This document shows positions 1-8,145 of a stretch of DNA of 37,667 nt, piece by piece. The position numbers and the translations under genes are program-made. Position 1 is the first letter of the stretch, and the number at the start of each line of letters is the position of its first letter. The notes beneath the pieces were generated by a model, which was not told the origin of the DNA, ran no database searches, and saw nothing but the letters and a program-made list of their open reading frames with translations. Source of the DNA: Gammaproteobacteria bacterium (lineage in GTDB: Bacteria; Pseudomonadota; Gammaproteobacteria; Pseudomonadales; Pseudomonadaceae); the NCBI GenBank assembly GCA_903970465.1, contig CAJCIO010000122.1, forward strand, positions 1 to 37,667. Reading direction: 5' to 3'.

Positions 1-2
1 GT

Positions 3-368
3 TGCATCCAGTCGCAAAGTTGCCACACCAACAAGTGTCCCACCGGCGTGGCCACCCAGGATCCACTGCGTCAGCGCGCACTGGTGGTCGAGGACAAGGC
101 CGAACGGGTCAAGAACTTCCACCACCACACCCTCAAGGCCCTTGCCGAGATGCTCGCCGCAGCAGGGCTGGAACACCCTTCCCAGCTGAAGGCCAAGCAT
201 CTGGTGCGGCGCCTGTCGGCGACCGAGATCAAGCTGTTTTCCCAACTGCACGTGTTTCTGAAGCCCGGCGAGTTGCTGAACGGCGAGTTGAGCGGCGAGT
301 TCTATCCCAGAATGTGGGCAATGGCCCGAGCGGAGAGTTTCGCCCCGAATGAGGACGTAGCGGCCTGA
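3..368 (+). CDS. FMN-binding glutamate synthase-family protein, C-terminal part (5' end outside window)
   Basis: The reading frame is open from the first complete codon, so the gene starts upstream of the window; about 121 C-terminal residues are visible. They begin with CIQSQSCHTNKCPTGVATQD (positions 3-62), the cysteine-rich segment that follows the FMN barrel in the glutamate synthase large-subunit family and binds a 3Fe-4S cluster. The rest is a charged helical tail. In this family the single-chain FMN proteins lack the amidotransferase domain and their substrate is often unknown, so glutamate synthesis is not certain. The stop codon is TGA at 366-368. The family call is firm; the exact reaction is inference. 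Confidence 0.85.
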   Translation, partial: CIQSQSCHTNKCPTGVATQDPLRQRALVVEDKAERVKNFHHHTLKALAEMLAAAGLEHPSQLKAKHLVRRLSATEIKLFSQLHVFLKPGELLNGELSGEFYPRMWAMARAESFAPNEDVAA

Positions 369-432
369 CTTATCAAGGCAAGCCCCCTTGCTGCGTGTAC
401 CCTGCAGCGAGTGGGCTGGCCCCGATAAGGTC
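367..432. repeat. REP-like imperfect inverted repeat, possible terminator
   Basis: The segment starts inside the stop codon of the preceding gene and folds into a long imperfect hairpin: the left arm (367-394) and the reverse complement of the right arm (404-432) agree at most positions. The minus-strand core reads GCAAGGGGGCTTGCC, matching the GCGAGGGGGCTTGCC-type core of the REP elements at 21411 and 24308. No T-tract follows, so any terminator role would be Rho-type or structural. Confidence 0.6.
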
Positions 433-577
433 TTGTGACATTCAGTAATACCCTCTCTTTGCAATTGCTCGCTAAAATCGGCACCCTGCGCCGCTGATCG
501 ATATCCCGCCCGCAAGCGGAACCACTGACACGATCCCCCATCAGTTACTTAGACACTCCACGCTAGAGCGCACTGCC

Positions 578-1723
578 ATGACTAACGGACGAGACCATCG
601 GGTCGACTTTTTTCGTGGATTGGCCTTGATCTTCATTCTTTGGGATCACATTCCGCAAAACCCGCTGGGCAACCTGACCCTGCGCAACTTTGGCTTCAGC
701 GATGCGGCCGAAATCTTCGTATTCCTCGCTGGCTACGCGGCCGTGCTTGCCTATGGCAAGATTGCCCTGCGCGACGGTTACCTGATCGCCGGCGTGCGTA
801 TCCTGCGACGGGCCTGGACGCTGTACGTGGTGCACATCTTCCTGCTGGTGCTGTTGATGGGCATCGTGTTCTTCGCCAACGAGCATGTCGAAACCCGCGA
901 CATGGTCCAGGAAATGGGCCTGCTGCATTTCGTCAGCAACCCGCAACAGGCGATGGTCGACGAGTTACTGCTGCGCTTCAAACCCAATCTCATGGACCCG
1001 CTGCCGCTGTATATCGTCCTGCTGGGCTGCCTGCCTCTGGCGCTGCCGATCCTGGTCAAGTGGCCGAACCTGGCAGTGGGGCTGTCGGTAATGCTCTATG
1101 TACCGGCCACAGTGTTTGGCTGGAACCTCTCGTCCTACGAGGGCGGCGGCGTGTGGTACTTCAATCCGTTGGCCTGGCAGATCATGTTCGTGCTCGGTGG
1201 CGTCGCGGCACTGCATGCGCAAAAGCCTGCAGTGGCGGACTCGCGCCCCCTGCTGCGACAGCCGTTGTTTGTCGTCTGCGCCCTCTACGTCGTAGCTGCC
1301 GCGCTTATCGCGCTGGGTTGGAAATGGGCGCCGTTGCATAATCTGCTGGTCCCCAAATCTCTCGCGGACATGCTCTACCCCATCAGCAAGACCAACCTCG
1401 CCCCGGTGCGCCTGCTGCACTTCCTGGCGCTGGCCTATTGCACCGCAAAACTGCTGCCAAAGGGCCAGTGGGTCATGCATTGGAGCAGCCAGCAGTTGTG
1501 CCTGATGGGTCGCTATTCGCTGGAAGTGTTCTGCTTCAGTGTGCTGCTGGCACCCATGTCAGACATGGCCAATGCGCTGGGTGGCGATCGCCTGCCCATG
1601 CAACTCGCCACGGCTATCGGCAGCGCGGGCTTGATGCTGCTGCTGGCGGTATGGCTGGAATTCAACAAGAGCTTGGGCAAACAGCCGGTCGTACCGGCAC
1701 CGCAACCGGTGCCGGTGACCTGA
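578..1723 (+). CDS. OpgC-type polytopic membrane acyltransferase-like protein
   Basis: This 381-residue integral membrane protein has the OpgC-domain signature near its N-terminus: RVDFFRGLALIFILWDHIP (about residues 8-26) followed by TLRNFGFSDAAEIFVFLAGY (about 34-53). About ten hydrophobic segments span the rest. The founding OpgC protein transfers succinyl groups to osmoregulated periplasmic glucans; related proteins in Pseudomonas have not been tied to a substrate that I know of. Length fits the family. The start is the ATG at 578, with only a weak AGAG ribosome site upstream. It ends one base before the stop of the convergent nadA gene. The family is clear; the substrate is unknown. Confidence 0.85.
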   Translation: MTNGRDHRVDFFRGLALIFILWDHIPQNPLGNLTLRNFGFSDAAEIFVFLAGYAAVLAYGKIALRDGYLIAGVRILRRAWTLYVVHIFLLVLLMGIVFFANEHVETRDMVQEMGLLHFVSNPQQAMVDELLLRFKPNLMDPLPLYIVLLGCLPLALPILVKWPNLAVGLSVMLYVPATVFGWNLSSYEGGGVWYFNPLAWQIMFVLGGVAALHAQKPAVADSRPLLRQPLFVVCALYVVAAALIALGWKWAPLHNLLVPKSLADMLYPISKTNLAPVRLLHFLALAYCTAKLLPKGQWVMHWSSQQLCLMGRYSLEVFCFSVLLAPMSDMANALGGDRLPMQLATAIGSAGLMLLLAVWLEFNKSLGKQPVVPAPQPVPVT

Positions 1724-1724
1724 G

Positions 1725-2783
1725 TCAGGCGTTGCCAGACAGCTTCATGCGCGCGGCGTGGGTGAAATCCAGCATGCGCTTGAGGGGCCGCACGGCGTGG
1801 GGCACCACGGCGGGGTCGACAAAAATCTCGTTAGCGCTCTCTTGCAGGCACTGCAGGGTGCGCTCAAGGGTATTCATCGCCATCCATGGGCAATGGGCGC
1901 AACTGCGACAGGCCGCGCCGTTACCCGCGGTAGGCGCTTCGAGGAAGATCTTGTCCGGGCACAACTGCTGCATCTTGTAGAAGATGCCGCGGTCGGTGGC
2001 GACGATGAGGTGGGTGTTCGGCAAGGTCTGCGCCGCCGCGATCAACTGGCTCGTGGAGCCCACTGCGTCGGCCAGGGCGATCACTGCCTCCGGCGATTCT
2101 GGATGCACCAGGATCGCAGCGTCGGGGTACAAGGCCTTCATGTCTTCCAATTGCCGCGATTTGAATTCTTCGTGGACGATGCAGGCGCCGTCCCACAGCA
2201 GCATGTCGGCGCCGGTCTGCTTCTGGATGTACCGCCCCAGGTGCTTGTCCGGACCCCAGATGATGGTTTCGCCGTTGTCCATCAGGCTTTCGACGATTTC
2301 CAGCGCACAGCTGGAGGTCACCACCCAATCGGCGCGCGCCTTGACCGCAGCGGACGTGTTGGCATACACCACCACGGTACGCTCGGGATGCTGGTCGCAA
2401 AATGCGGAAAACTCGTCGACCGGGCAGCCAAGGTCCAATGAGCAAGTGGCCTCGAGGGTCGGCATCAGGATGCGTTTTTCCGGGGTAAGGATCTTTGCCG
2501 TCTCGCCCATGAAACGCACACCAGCCACGAGAATTGTCTGCGCCGAGTGTTGGGCGCCAAAGCGCGCCATCTCGAGAGAATCGGCCACGCAACCGCCGGT
2601 TTCTTCGGCCAGCGACTGAATGACCGGGTCGCAATAGTAATGAGCCACCAGCACCGCGTTACGAGCCTTGAGCTCGGCAGCGATGGCGGCGCGATAGTGG
2701 GCTTCTTCTTCGGGTGTCAGCGGCTTGGGCTGCTTGGCATCTAAATGTGCCTGGACCAGAAGGCGTTCGGATATCTGCGTCAT
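1725..2783 (-). CDS. nadA: Quinolinate synthase A
   Basis: NadA condenses iminoaspartate with dihydroxyacetone phosphate to quinolinate in de novo NAD synthesis, using a 4Fe-4S cluster in the cytoplasm. The 352-residue product has the expected length. The three cluster ligands appear to be Cys114 ([11 protein letters not shown]), Cys201 ([11 protein letters not shown]) and Cys298, the last in CRSCAHC (292-298); these line up one residue after E. coli Cys113, Cys200 and Cys297. The motif VAHYYCDP (47-54) is also typical. The gene stands alone, convergent with the OpgC gene with a single base between stop codons. I saw no recognisable regulator site upstream. Confidence 0.97.
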   Translation of the reverse strand: MTQISERLLVQAHLDAKQPKPLTPEEEAHYRAAIAAELKARNAVLVAHYYCDPVIQSLAEETGGCVADSLEMARFGAQHSAQTILVAGVRFMGETAKILTPEKRILMPTLEATCSLDLGCPVDEFSAFCDQHPERTVVVYANTSAAVKARADWVVTSSCALEIVESLMDNGETIIWGPDKHLGRYIQKQTGADMLLWDGACIVHEEFKSRQLEDMKALYPDAAILVHPESPEAVIALADAVGSTSQLIAAAQTLPNTHLIVATDRGIFYKMQQLCPDKIFLEAPTAGNGAACRSCAHCPWMAMNTLERTLQCLQESANEIFVDPAVVPHAVRPLKRMLDFTHAARMKLSGNA

Positions 2784-2968
2784 AAGGCTAGACCTACAGG
2801 CGCGCGTGCGCGAAAGTCGAACATGTCGCCCGGTCTGACACGAGAGCCGGGCGCGGAACCCCAGAAACCACGGTGTTTCAGGGGCTGGCGAAGGCTACAT
2901 AGGTTTACGCCAATGCTAAAGGTCTTTTTGCCGGGCAAACAGCCCCGGCAGCTCGACGGCGGGCAAGG
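2784..2968. other. Intergenic region with two small hairpins between nadA and the MFS gene
   Basis: This 185-base gap should hold the nadA promoter and the end of the MFS transcript, both on the minus strand. It contains a hairpin at 2825-2852 (CGCCCGG/CCGGGCG) and an imperfect one at 2861-2886 (CCCCAGAAAC/GTTTCAGGGG). A third, TGCCGGG/CCCGGCA around 2928-2952, has no T-tract on the minus strand. None is a textbook terminator and I could not place a convincing promoter. Confidence 0.35.
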
Positions 2969-4339
2969 TCAGTCCGCCGAGGTGACCAGGCGCAAGCCAC
3001 TGGAGATGGCGCCTACGGCGGCGAACCCCGCACCGATGCTCAAGGCCAGTAACGGCCCGCCGCTGCCGGCGATGCCGAAGCTCAGGGCCACCAGTGCGGC
3101 GCCCGTCGCCTGGCCGATCAAGCGTGCAGTGGCCACGGTGCCACTGGCGCCGCTGGCCCGCTCGCGTGGCGCACTGGTCATCAGTGCCTTCTGATTCGGC
3201 GCCTGGAAGAAACCGAATCCTGCCCCGCAAATGATCATCCGCACGATGATATCCCCAGCGCTCGGGTCAGTCGGCAGCAATGCCAGCGAGACCATGCCCG
3301 CGCTAAGGATCGCCAGGCCGATACCACCGAGCAGGCCGGGTGGATAACGATCGGACAACCGGCCCGCGATAGGCGCGAACAGCGCCACCACCACCGACCA
3401 GGGCGTCATCAAGAAACCCGTCTCGACCGGATTGCGGCCCAGAGTCGTCTCGAAAAAAAACGGCAGCGATACGAACGCCAGTCCCTGAGTCGCGAATGAA
3501 CAGAACGCCGTGAGCGTGGACAGCGCGAACATCGGCCGCTTGAGCAGATCCAGGGGAAACATCGGCGCCGGATGGGCTCTCTCGCGATAGATCATCAGGG
3601 CCCCGGCCCCCAGGAATATCGCAAAGGACAGCAATACGCTGTAACGCGAGCCCATCTGCGCGGCCTGACCCAGGGAAAAGATCAACGCACCGAAGGCGAT
3701 CACATTGAGGCTCGCCGTCAAATAGTCGAATTTCTGCGCCTTTGTCTGGCCCAGGGGCAGGGCATTCCAGGCAAATACCAGAGCGAACACGCCGATCGGC
3801 AGATTGATCGCGAACAGCCAAGGCCAATTGGCCACCGACAGGATCAGCGAGGCAATGGTCGGCCCTGCCGCGAACGACGTACCCACCACCAGCGCATTCA
3901 TGCCCAAGCCACGGCCCAGGCGCTCACGGGGGAAGATCGAACCGATCAGCCCGGCGTTGACGCTCATGATGGCGCTGGCGCCAAGACCCTGCAGAACCCT
4001 GGCACCAGTGAGGGTCGGCAGCGACCAGGCGAACGTGCACATCAACGATGACACGACGAACAGCATCAACCCGGCCAGGTAGACCTTGCGCTGACCGACG
4101 ATCGAACCCAGCGCGGCGAACGGCAGGATGGTCGCCACGGCCGCCAGTTGATAGGCATTGATGATCCACACCGATGCCGCAGGCGAGGCATTCAGGTCGG
4201 CAGCGATGGCCGGTAGTGCGGTGTTGGCAATGGCTGTGTCCAGGGTCGCCAAGGCGATGGACATCAGGATCGCCAGCATCCCGCGAAATTCCTGGGAGGT
4301 CAGTTTGTTCGAGGGAGAGCTTGCAAGGGAGTCCGCCAT
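2969..4339 (-). CDS. DHA2-family MFS multidrug efflux transporter (QacA/SmvA-like)
   Basis: A 456-residue inner-membrane protein with about 14 predicted helices, the pattern of the DHA2 (EmrB/QacA) branch of the major facilitator superfamily. The first helix carries LDTAIANTALP (33-43), matching the DHA2 motif LDxTxxNxALP. The loop after helix 2 has GSIVGQRKVY, a form of motif A, and GARVLQGLGAS fits motif B. Such proteins use the proton gradient to export cationic drugs or other small molecules; the substrate cannot be told here. Start: ATG at 4339-4337, preceded on the minus strand by AGAGGAC. It is divergent from the arabinose operon and has no regulator beside it. Confidence 0.85.
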   Translation of the reverse strand: MADSLASSPSNKLTSQEFRGMLAILMSIALATLDTAIANTALPAIAADLNASPAASVWIINAYQLAAVATILPFAALGSIVGQRKVYLAGLMLFVVSSLMCTFAWSLPTLTGARVLQGLGASAIMSVNAGLIGSIFPRERLGRGLGMNALVVGTSFAAGPTIASLILSVANWPWLFAINLPIGVFALVFAWNALPLGQTKAQKFDYLTASLNVIAFGALIFSLGQAAQMGSRYSVLLSFAIFLGAGALMIYRERAHPAPMFPLDLLKRPMFALSTLTAFCSFATQGLAFVSLPFFFETTLGRNPVETGFLMTPWSVVVALFAPIAGRLSDRYPPGLLGGIGLAILSAGMVSLALLPTDPSAGDIIVRMIICGAGFGFFQAPNQKALMTSAPRERASGASGTVATARLIGQATGAALVALSFGIAGSGGPLLALSIGAGFAAVGAISSGLRLVTSAD

Positions 4340-4694
4340 AAGTCCTCTATAGGGGTGATCGATGCCTGCGATGCCCGCATGATGGACTATTGCGACAGCT
4401 TTGCAGATTAAAAACTACACCGATGAGTAAATCCCATATTCAGGGACGCAAAATCATAGTTTGGGATTTTATTCAACTGGGTCTATATTGATTGCCAGCA
4501 GCTCAACGCACACAAAAAAAATAATATCGGTGATGCAATGCAACGCTATTCCAACGCTTGTCTCTGCGCGGTCCCGCCCTCTGGTCGTCACGATCAGCGC
4601 GACTGCGCCTGCTTGAACCCCACCTCTCGCTCGCACCGGTCCTCTCTGGATGACCGGCGCTCGTCGTGTCTTTGTCTAACAGGAGTCCGGATCC
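4340..4694. promoter_or_regulatory. Divergent regulatory region and long leader of the arabinose operon
   Basis: The 355 bases between the MFS gene and the SDR gene hold a good plus-strand sigma-70 promoter (listed separately) and then about 200 bases of leader with no long open frame. A 27-codon mini-ORF (ATG 4533 to TGA 4614) and a hairpin CACCGGTC/GACCGGCG (about 4635-4661) lie in the leader. An inverted repeat AAATCCCA/TGGGATTT (4429-4436 and 4462-4469) overlaps the -35 box. No regulator gene is adjacent, so regulation is inferred from these sites only. Confidence 0.5.
4461..4489 (+). promoter_or_regulatory. Sigma-70 promoter of the SDR-araFGH operon, overlapped by an inverted repeat
   Basis: The -35 box TTGGGA (4461-4466) and the -10 box TATATT (4484-4489) are separated by exactly 17 bases, predicting a start near 4496. 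The right half of the AAATCCCA/TGGGATTT inverted repeat covers the -35 box, as expected for a repressor or close-contact activator. Confidence 0.55.
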
Positions 4695-5513
4695 ATGGCT
4701 GAACCTCTTTCCCTGCCCGCTGTTCCAGAGCCGCCCCGTGGCGAGCGCCTGAAAAACAAGGTGGTGCTGTTGACCGGCGCTGCACAGGGCATCGGCGAAG
4801 CGATCGTCGCCTGTTTCGCCGCCCAGCAAGCCAAACTGGTGATCAGCGACATTCAGGCAGAAAAAGTCGAAGCCGTCGCCGCTCGTTTCCGTGAGCGCGG
4901 GGCCGACGTCCAGGCCTTGCGCGCGGATGTTTCCCAGGCGCAGGATCTGCAGGCCATGGCTCGCCACGCACTGGAACTGCATGGGCGTATCGACGTGCTG
5001 GTCAACTGCGCTGGCGTCAATGTGTTCCGCGACCCGCTGCTGATGACCGAGGAAGACTGGCGCCGCTGCTTCGCCATCGATCTGGACGGCGCCTGGTATG
5101 GCTGCAAGGCGGTGCTGCCACAGATGATCGAACAAGGCGTCGGCAGCATCATCAACATTGCCTCGACCCATTCGAGCCACATTATCCCGGGCTGTTTTCC
5201 TTACCCGGTGGCCAAGCACGGTTTGCTCGGCCTGACCCGCGCACTAGGCATCGAGTATGCGCCCAAGGGCGTGCGCGTCAATGCCATCGCTCCGGGCTAC
5301 ATCGAGACCCAACTCAATGTCGACTACTGGAACGGCTTCCCCGACCCGCACGCCGAACGCCAGCGCGCCTTGGACCTGCATCCACCCCGGCGCATCGGTC
5401 AGCCCCTCGAAGTGGCCATGACTGCGGTGTTCCTGGCCAGCGACGAAGCGCCTTTCATCAACGCCTCGTGCATCACCATCGACGGCGGACGCTCGGTGCT
5501 TTACCACGACTGA
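4695..5513 (+). CDS. SDR-family NAD(P)-dependent oxidoreductase, probable sugar dehydrogenase of the arabinose operon
   Basis: A 272-residue classical short-chain dehydrogenase. Visible elements are the cofactor glycine motif TGAAQGIG (27-34), Asp52 at the end of the second strand (which favours NAD over NADP), the NCAG motif (104-107), and the catalytic Ser157, Tyr170 and Lys174 in the correct Ser-12-Tyr-3-Lys spacing. It is the first gene of the operon with araFGH, so the likely role is oxidation of L-arabinose or a related aldose to its lactone; that is inference from context, since SDR substrates cannot be read from sequence. Start: ATG 4695 behind AACAGGAG at 4678-4685. About 20 residues precede the Rossmann core. 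Confidence 0.85.
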   Translation: MAEPLSLPAVPEPPRGERLKNKVVLLTGAAQGIGEAIVACFAAQQAKLVISDIQAEKVEAVAARFRERGADVQALRADVSQAQDLQAMARHALELHGRIDVLVNCAGVNVFRDPLLMTEEDWRRCFAIDLDGAWYGCKAVLPQMIEQGVGSIINIASTHSSHIIPGCFPYPVAKHGLLGLTRALGIEYAPKGVRVNAIAPGYIETQLNVDYWNGFPDPHAERQRALDLHPPRRIGQPLEVAMTAVFLASDEAPFINASCITIDGGRSVLYHD

Positions 5514-5574
5514 ACCCTGCACCAATAGTGAATCCGATACGGCTGTGCCCCCACATAAAAATAAGGAGTTGCCC

Positions 5575-6579
5575 ATGAATCGTCGTCGTTTTTGCCGTAC
5601 CGCCCTCGCTGTCACCGCCCTCAGCCTGAGTGGCAGTCTGTTCACTCTGGCCAGTGCCGCCGATCCGATCAAGATCGGGTTTCTGGTCAAGCAGGCTGAA
5701 GAGCCTTGGTTCCAGACCGAATGGGCCTTTGCCGAAAAAGCCGCCAAGGACAAAGGCTTCACCCTGATCAAGATCGCCGTGCCGGACGGGGAAAAAACCC
5801 TTTCGGCCATTGACAGCCTGGCGGCCAACGGCGCCAAGGGCTTCGTCATTTGCCCGCCAGACGTCTCGCTGGGCCCTGCCATTGTGGCCAAGGCCAAGAT
5901 GAACGACCTCAAAGTGATCGCCGTGGATGACCGCTTCGTCGACGCGAACGGCAAGTTCATGGAGGACGTCCCATACCTGGGCATGGCCGCCTTCGAAGTT
6001 GGCCAAAAGCAAGGCAGCGCCATGGTCGCCGAAGCCAAACAACGCAACTGGGACTGGAAAGACACCTACGCGGTGGTCAACACCTATAACGAACTGGACA
6101 CGGGCAAAAAACGCACCGACGGCTCGGTCAAATCGCTGGAAGACGCCGGCTTGCCCAAGGACCACATCATTTACGCGGCGCTCAAGACCCTCGACGTGCC
6201 CGGCAGCATGGACGCCACCAGCTCCGCGCTGGTCAAGCTGCCCAGCGCGGCGAAGAACCTGATCATCGGCGGCATGAACGACAACACTGTGCTCGGCGGC
6301 GTACGCGCCACGGAAAGCGCGGGCTTCAAAGCGGCCAATGTCATCGGTATAGGCATCAATGGCACCGACGCCATCGGCGAGCTGAAAAAACCTGACAGCG
6401 GCTTCTTCGGCTCGATGCTGCCTAGCCCGCATATTGAGGGCTACAACACCGCGAGCATGATGTTCGACTGGATCAGCACCGGCAAAGAACCGCCCAAGTA
6501 CACCGCCATGGATGAAGTCACGCTGATTACCCGGAAGAACTTCCAGGAAGAGCTGACAAAAATTGGCCTGTGGAATTGA
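5575..6579 (+). CDS. araF: L-arabinose ABC transporter periplasmic binding protein
   Basis: A 334-residue protein closely matching E. coli AraF: GFLVKQAEEPWFQTEW (35-50), KIAVPDGEKTL, VIAVDDRFVD and GMNDNTVLGGVRATE are nearly identical to the E. coli segments carrying sugar-binding residues. It captures L-arabinose in the periplasm and delivers it to AraGH. A signal peptide is clear, with likely cleavage after ASA at about residue 28; its N-region NRRRFCR resembles a twin-arginine motif. The start is set by AAGGAG (5563-5568) seven bases ahead of ATG 5575; an in-frame GTG at 5545 has no such site. The gap to the SDR gene is 61 bases without a terminator. Confidence 0.95.
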   Translation: MNRRRFCRTALAVTALSLSGSLFTLASAADPIKIGFLVKQAEEPWFQTEWAFAEKAAKDKGFTLIKIAVPDGEKTLSAIDSLAANGAKGFVICPPDVSLGPAIVAKAKMNDLKVIAVDDRFVDANGKFMEDVPYLGMAAFEVGQKQGSAMVAEAKQRNWDWKDTYAVVNTYNELDTGKKRTDGSVKSLEDAGLPKDHIIYAALKTLDVPGSMDATSSALVKLPSAAKNLIIGGMNDNTVLGGVRATESAGFKAANVIGIGINGTDAIGELKKPDSGFFGSMLPSPHIEGYNTASMMFDWISTGKEPPKYTAMDEVTLITRKNFQEELTKIGLWN

Positions 6580-6594
6580 TGCGCAGAGGTGTTC

Positions 6595-8127
6595 ATGCAA
6601 GCACAACTCAGTACTCCCTCGCAGCCTGAGCTGATGGCCAGCCTGAGCTTCAAGGGCATCGGCAAGAGCTTCCCGGGCGTGCAAGCCTTGGCCGATATCA
6701 GCTTCACCGCACACCCCGGCAGTGTGCACGCGCTGATGGGCGAGAATGGCGCGGGCAAATCGACCCTGTTGAAAATCCTCGGCGGTGCCTATGCGCCCAG
6801 CAGTGGCCACTTGCAGATCGGCGACCGGCAGGTGAACTTCAAGTCCACCGCCGAGAGCATTGCCAATGGCGTGGCGGTGATTCACCAGGAGTTGCATCTG
6901 GTGCCGGAAATGACCGTGGCCGAGAACCTCTTCCTCGGCCATCTGCCTGCGCGCTTCGGCCTGGTCAATGGCACCGAACTGCGCCGTCGGGCGCTGGCGC
7001 TACTCAAGGGCCTGGCCGACGAGATCGACCCGCAGGACAAGGTCGGGCGTCTGTCGCTGGGGCAACGGCAACTCATCGAGATCGCCAAGGCGCTGTCCCG
7101 CGGCGCTCACGTGATCGCTTTCGACGAACCCACCAGCAGCCTCTCGGCGCGGGAAATCGACCGTTTGATGACAATCATCACGCGCCTGCGCGATGAGGGC
7201 AAAGTGGTGCTCTATGTGTCGCACCGCATGGAAGAGGTGTTCCGCATCTGCAACGCGGTCACGGTGTTCAAGGATGGCCGCTACGTGCGTACCTTCGAGC
7301 AGATGAGCGAGCTCAGCCACGATCAGTTGGTCACGTGCATGGTCGGCCGCGATATCCAGGATATCTACGATTATCGCCCCCGAACGGCCGGGGAGATCAT
7401 GCTCAAGGTCACCGGACTCCTCGGCCCTGGCCTGTCGGCGCCGGTAGACCTGCATGTGCGCCAGGGCGAGGTGCTCGGCCTGTTCGGCCTGGTGGGTGCC
7501 GGTCGTACCGAGCTGTTGCGCTTGCTCAGCGGCCTGACGCGCAAGACCGCCGGCAGCGTCGAGCTGGCAGGCAAAGCGCTGGCCTTGCACTCACCCCGGG
7601 ATGCGATCGGCGCGGGGATTCTGCTCTGCCCCGAGGATCGCAAGAAGGAAGGCATCCTGCCGTTGGCCAGCGTGGCCGAGAACATCAATATCAGCGCCCG
7701 TCCCGCCCACGCCTCTCTAGGGTGGCTGCTACGTGGGGAGTGGGAGCGTTCGAATGCGGATAAACACATCCGTGCACTCAAGGTGAAGACCCCCTCGGCC
7801 GGGCAGAAGATGATGTTCCTCTCCGGTGGCAACCAGCAAAAGGCCATCCTTGGCCGCTGGTTATCGATGCCGATGAAGGTCCTGCTGCTGGACGAGCCCA
7901 CCCGTGGCATCGACATCGGCGCCAAGGCCGAAATCTACCAGATCATCCACAACCTGGCGGCCAGCGGTATTGCCGTGATCGTGGTGTCCAGCGACCTGAT
8001 GGAAGTGATGGGCATCTCCGACCGCGTGCTGGTGCTTTGCGAAGGCGAGGTGCGCGGCGAAGTGGCCCGCGCGGATGCCAACGAAACCAATCTCCTGCAA
8101 ATGGCCTTGCCACGCCAGCGCCACTGA
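6595..8127 (+). CDS. araG: L-arabinose ABC transporter ATP-binding protein
   Basis: A 510-residue protein with two fused ABC ATPase domains, as in E. coli AraG (504 residues). Domain 1 has Walker A GENGAGKST, signature LSLGQ and Walker B IAFDEP. Domain 2 has the degenerate GLVGAGRTE in place of Walker A, but an intact signature LSGGNQQ and Walker B LLLDEP, the usual asymmetry of carbohydrate importers of the CUT2 class. It powers AraH at the inner membrane. I choose ATG 6595, behind AGAGG at 6585-6589, over GTG 6589. The gene follows araF after 15 bases. Confidence 0.95.
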   Translation: MQAQLSTPSQPELMASLSFKGIGKSFPGVQALADISFTAHPGSVHALMGENGAGKSTLLKILGGAYAPSSGHLQIGDRQVNFKSTAESIANGVAVIHQELHLVPEMTVAENLFLGHLPARFGLVNGTELRRRALALLKGLADEIDPQDKVGRLSLGQRQLIEIAKALSRGAHVIAFDEPTSSLSAREIDRLMTIITRLRDEGKVVLYVSHRMEEVFRICNAVTVFKDGRYVRTFEQMSELSHDQLVTCMVGRDIQDIYDYRPRTAGEIMLKVTGLLGPGLSAPVDLHVRQGEVLGLFGLVGAGRTELLRLLSGLTRKTAGSVELAGKALALHSPRDAIGAGILLCPEDRKKEGILPLASVAENINISARPAHASLGWLLRGEWERSNADKHIRALKVKTPSAGQKMMFLSGGNQQKAILGRWLSMPMKVLLLDEPTRGIDIGAKAEIYQIIHNLAASGIAVIVVSSDLMEVMGISDRVLVLCEGEVRGEVARADANETNLLQMALPRQRH

Positions 8128-8145
8128 ACTCCCTGAGAGGTGTCT

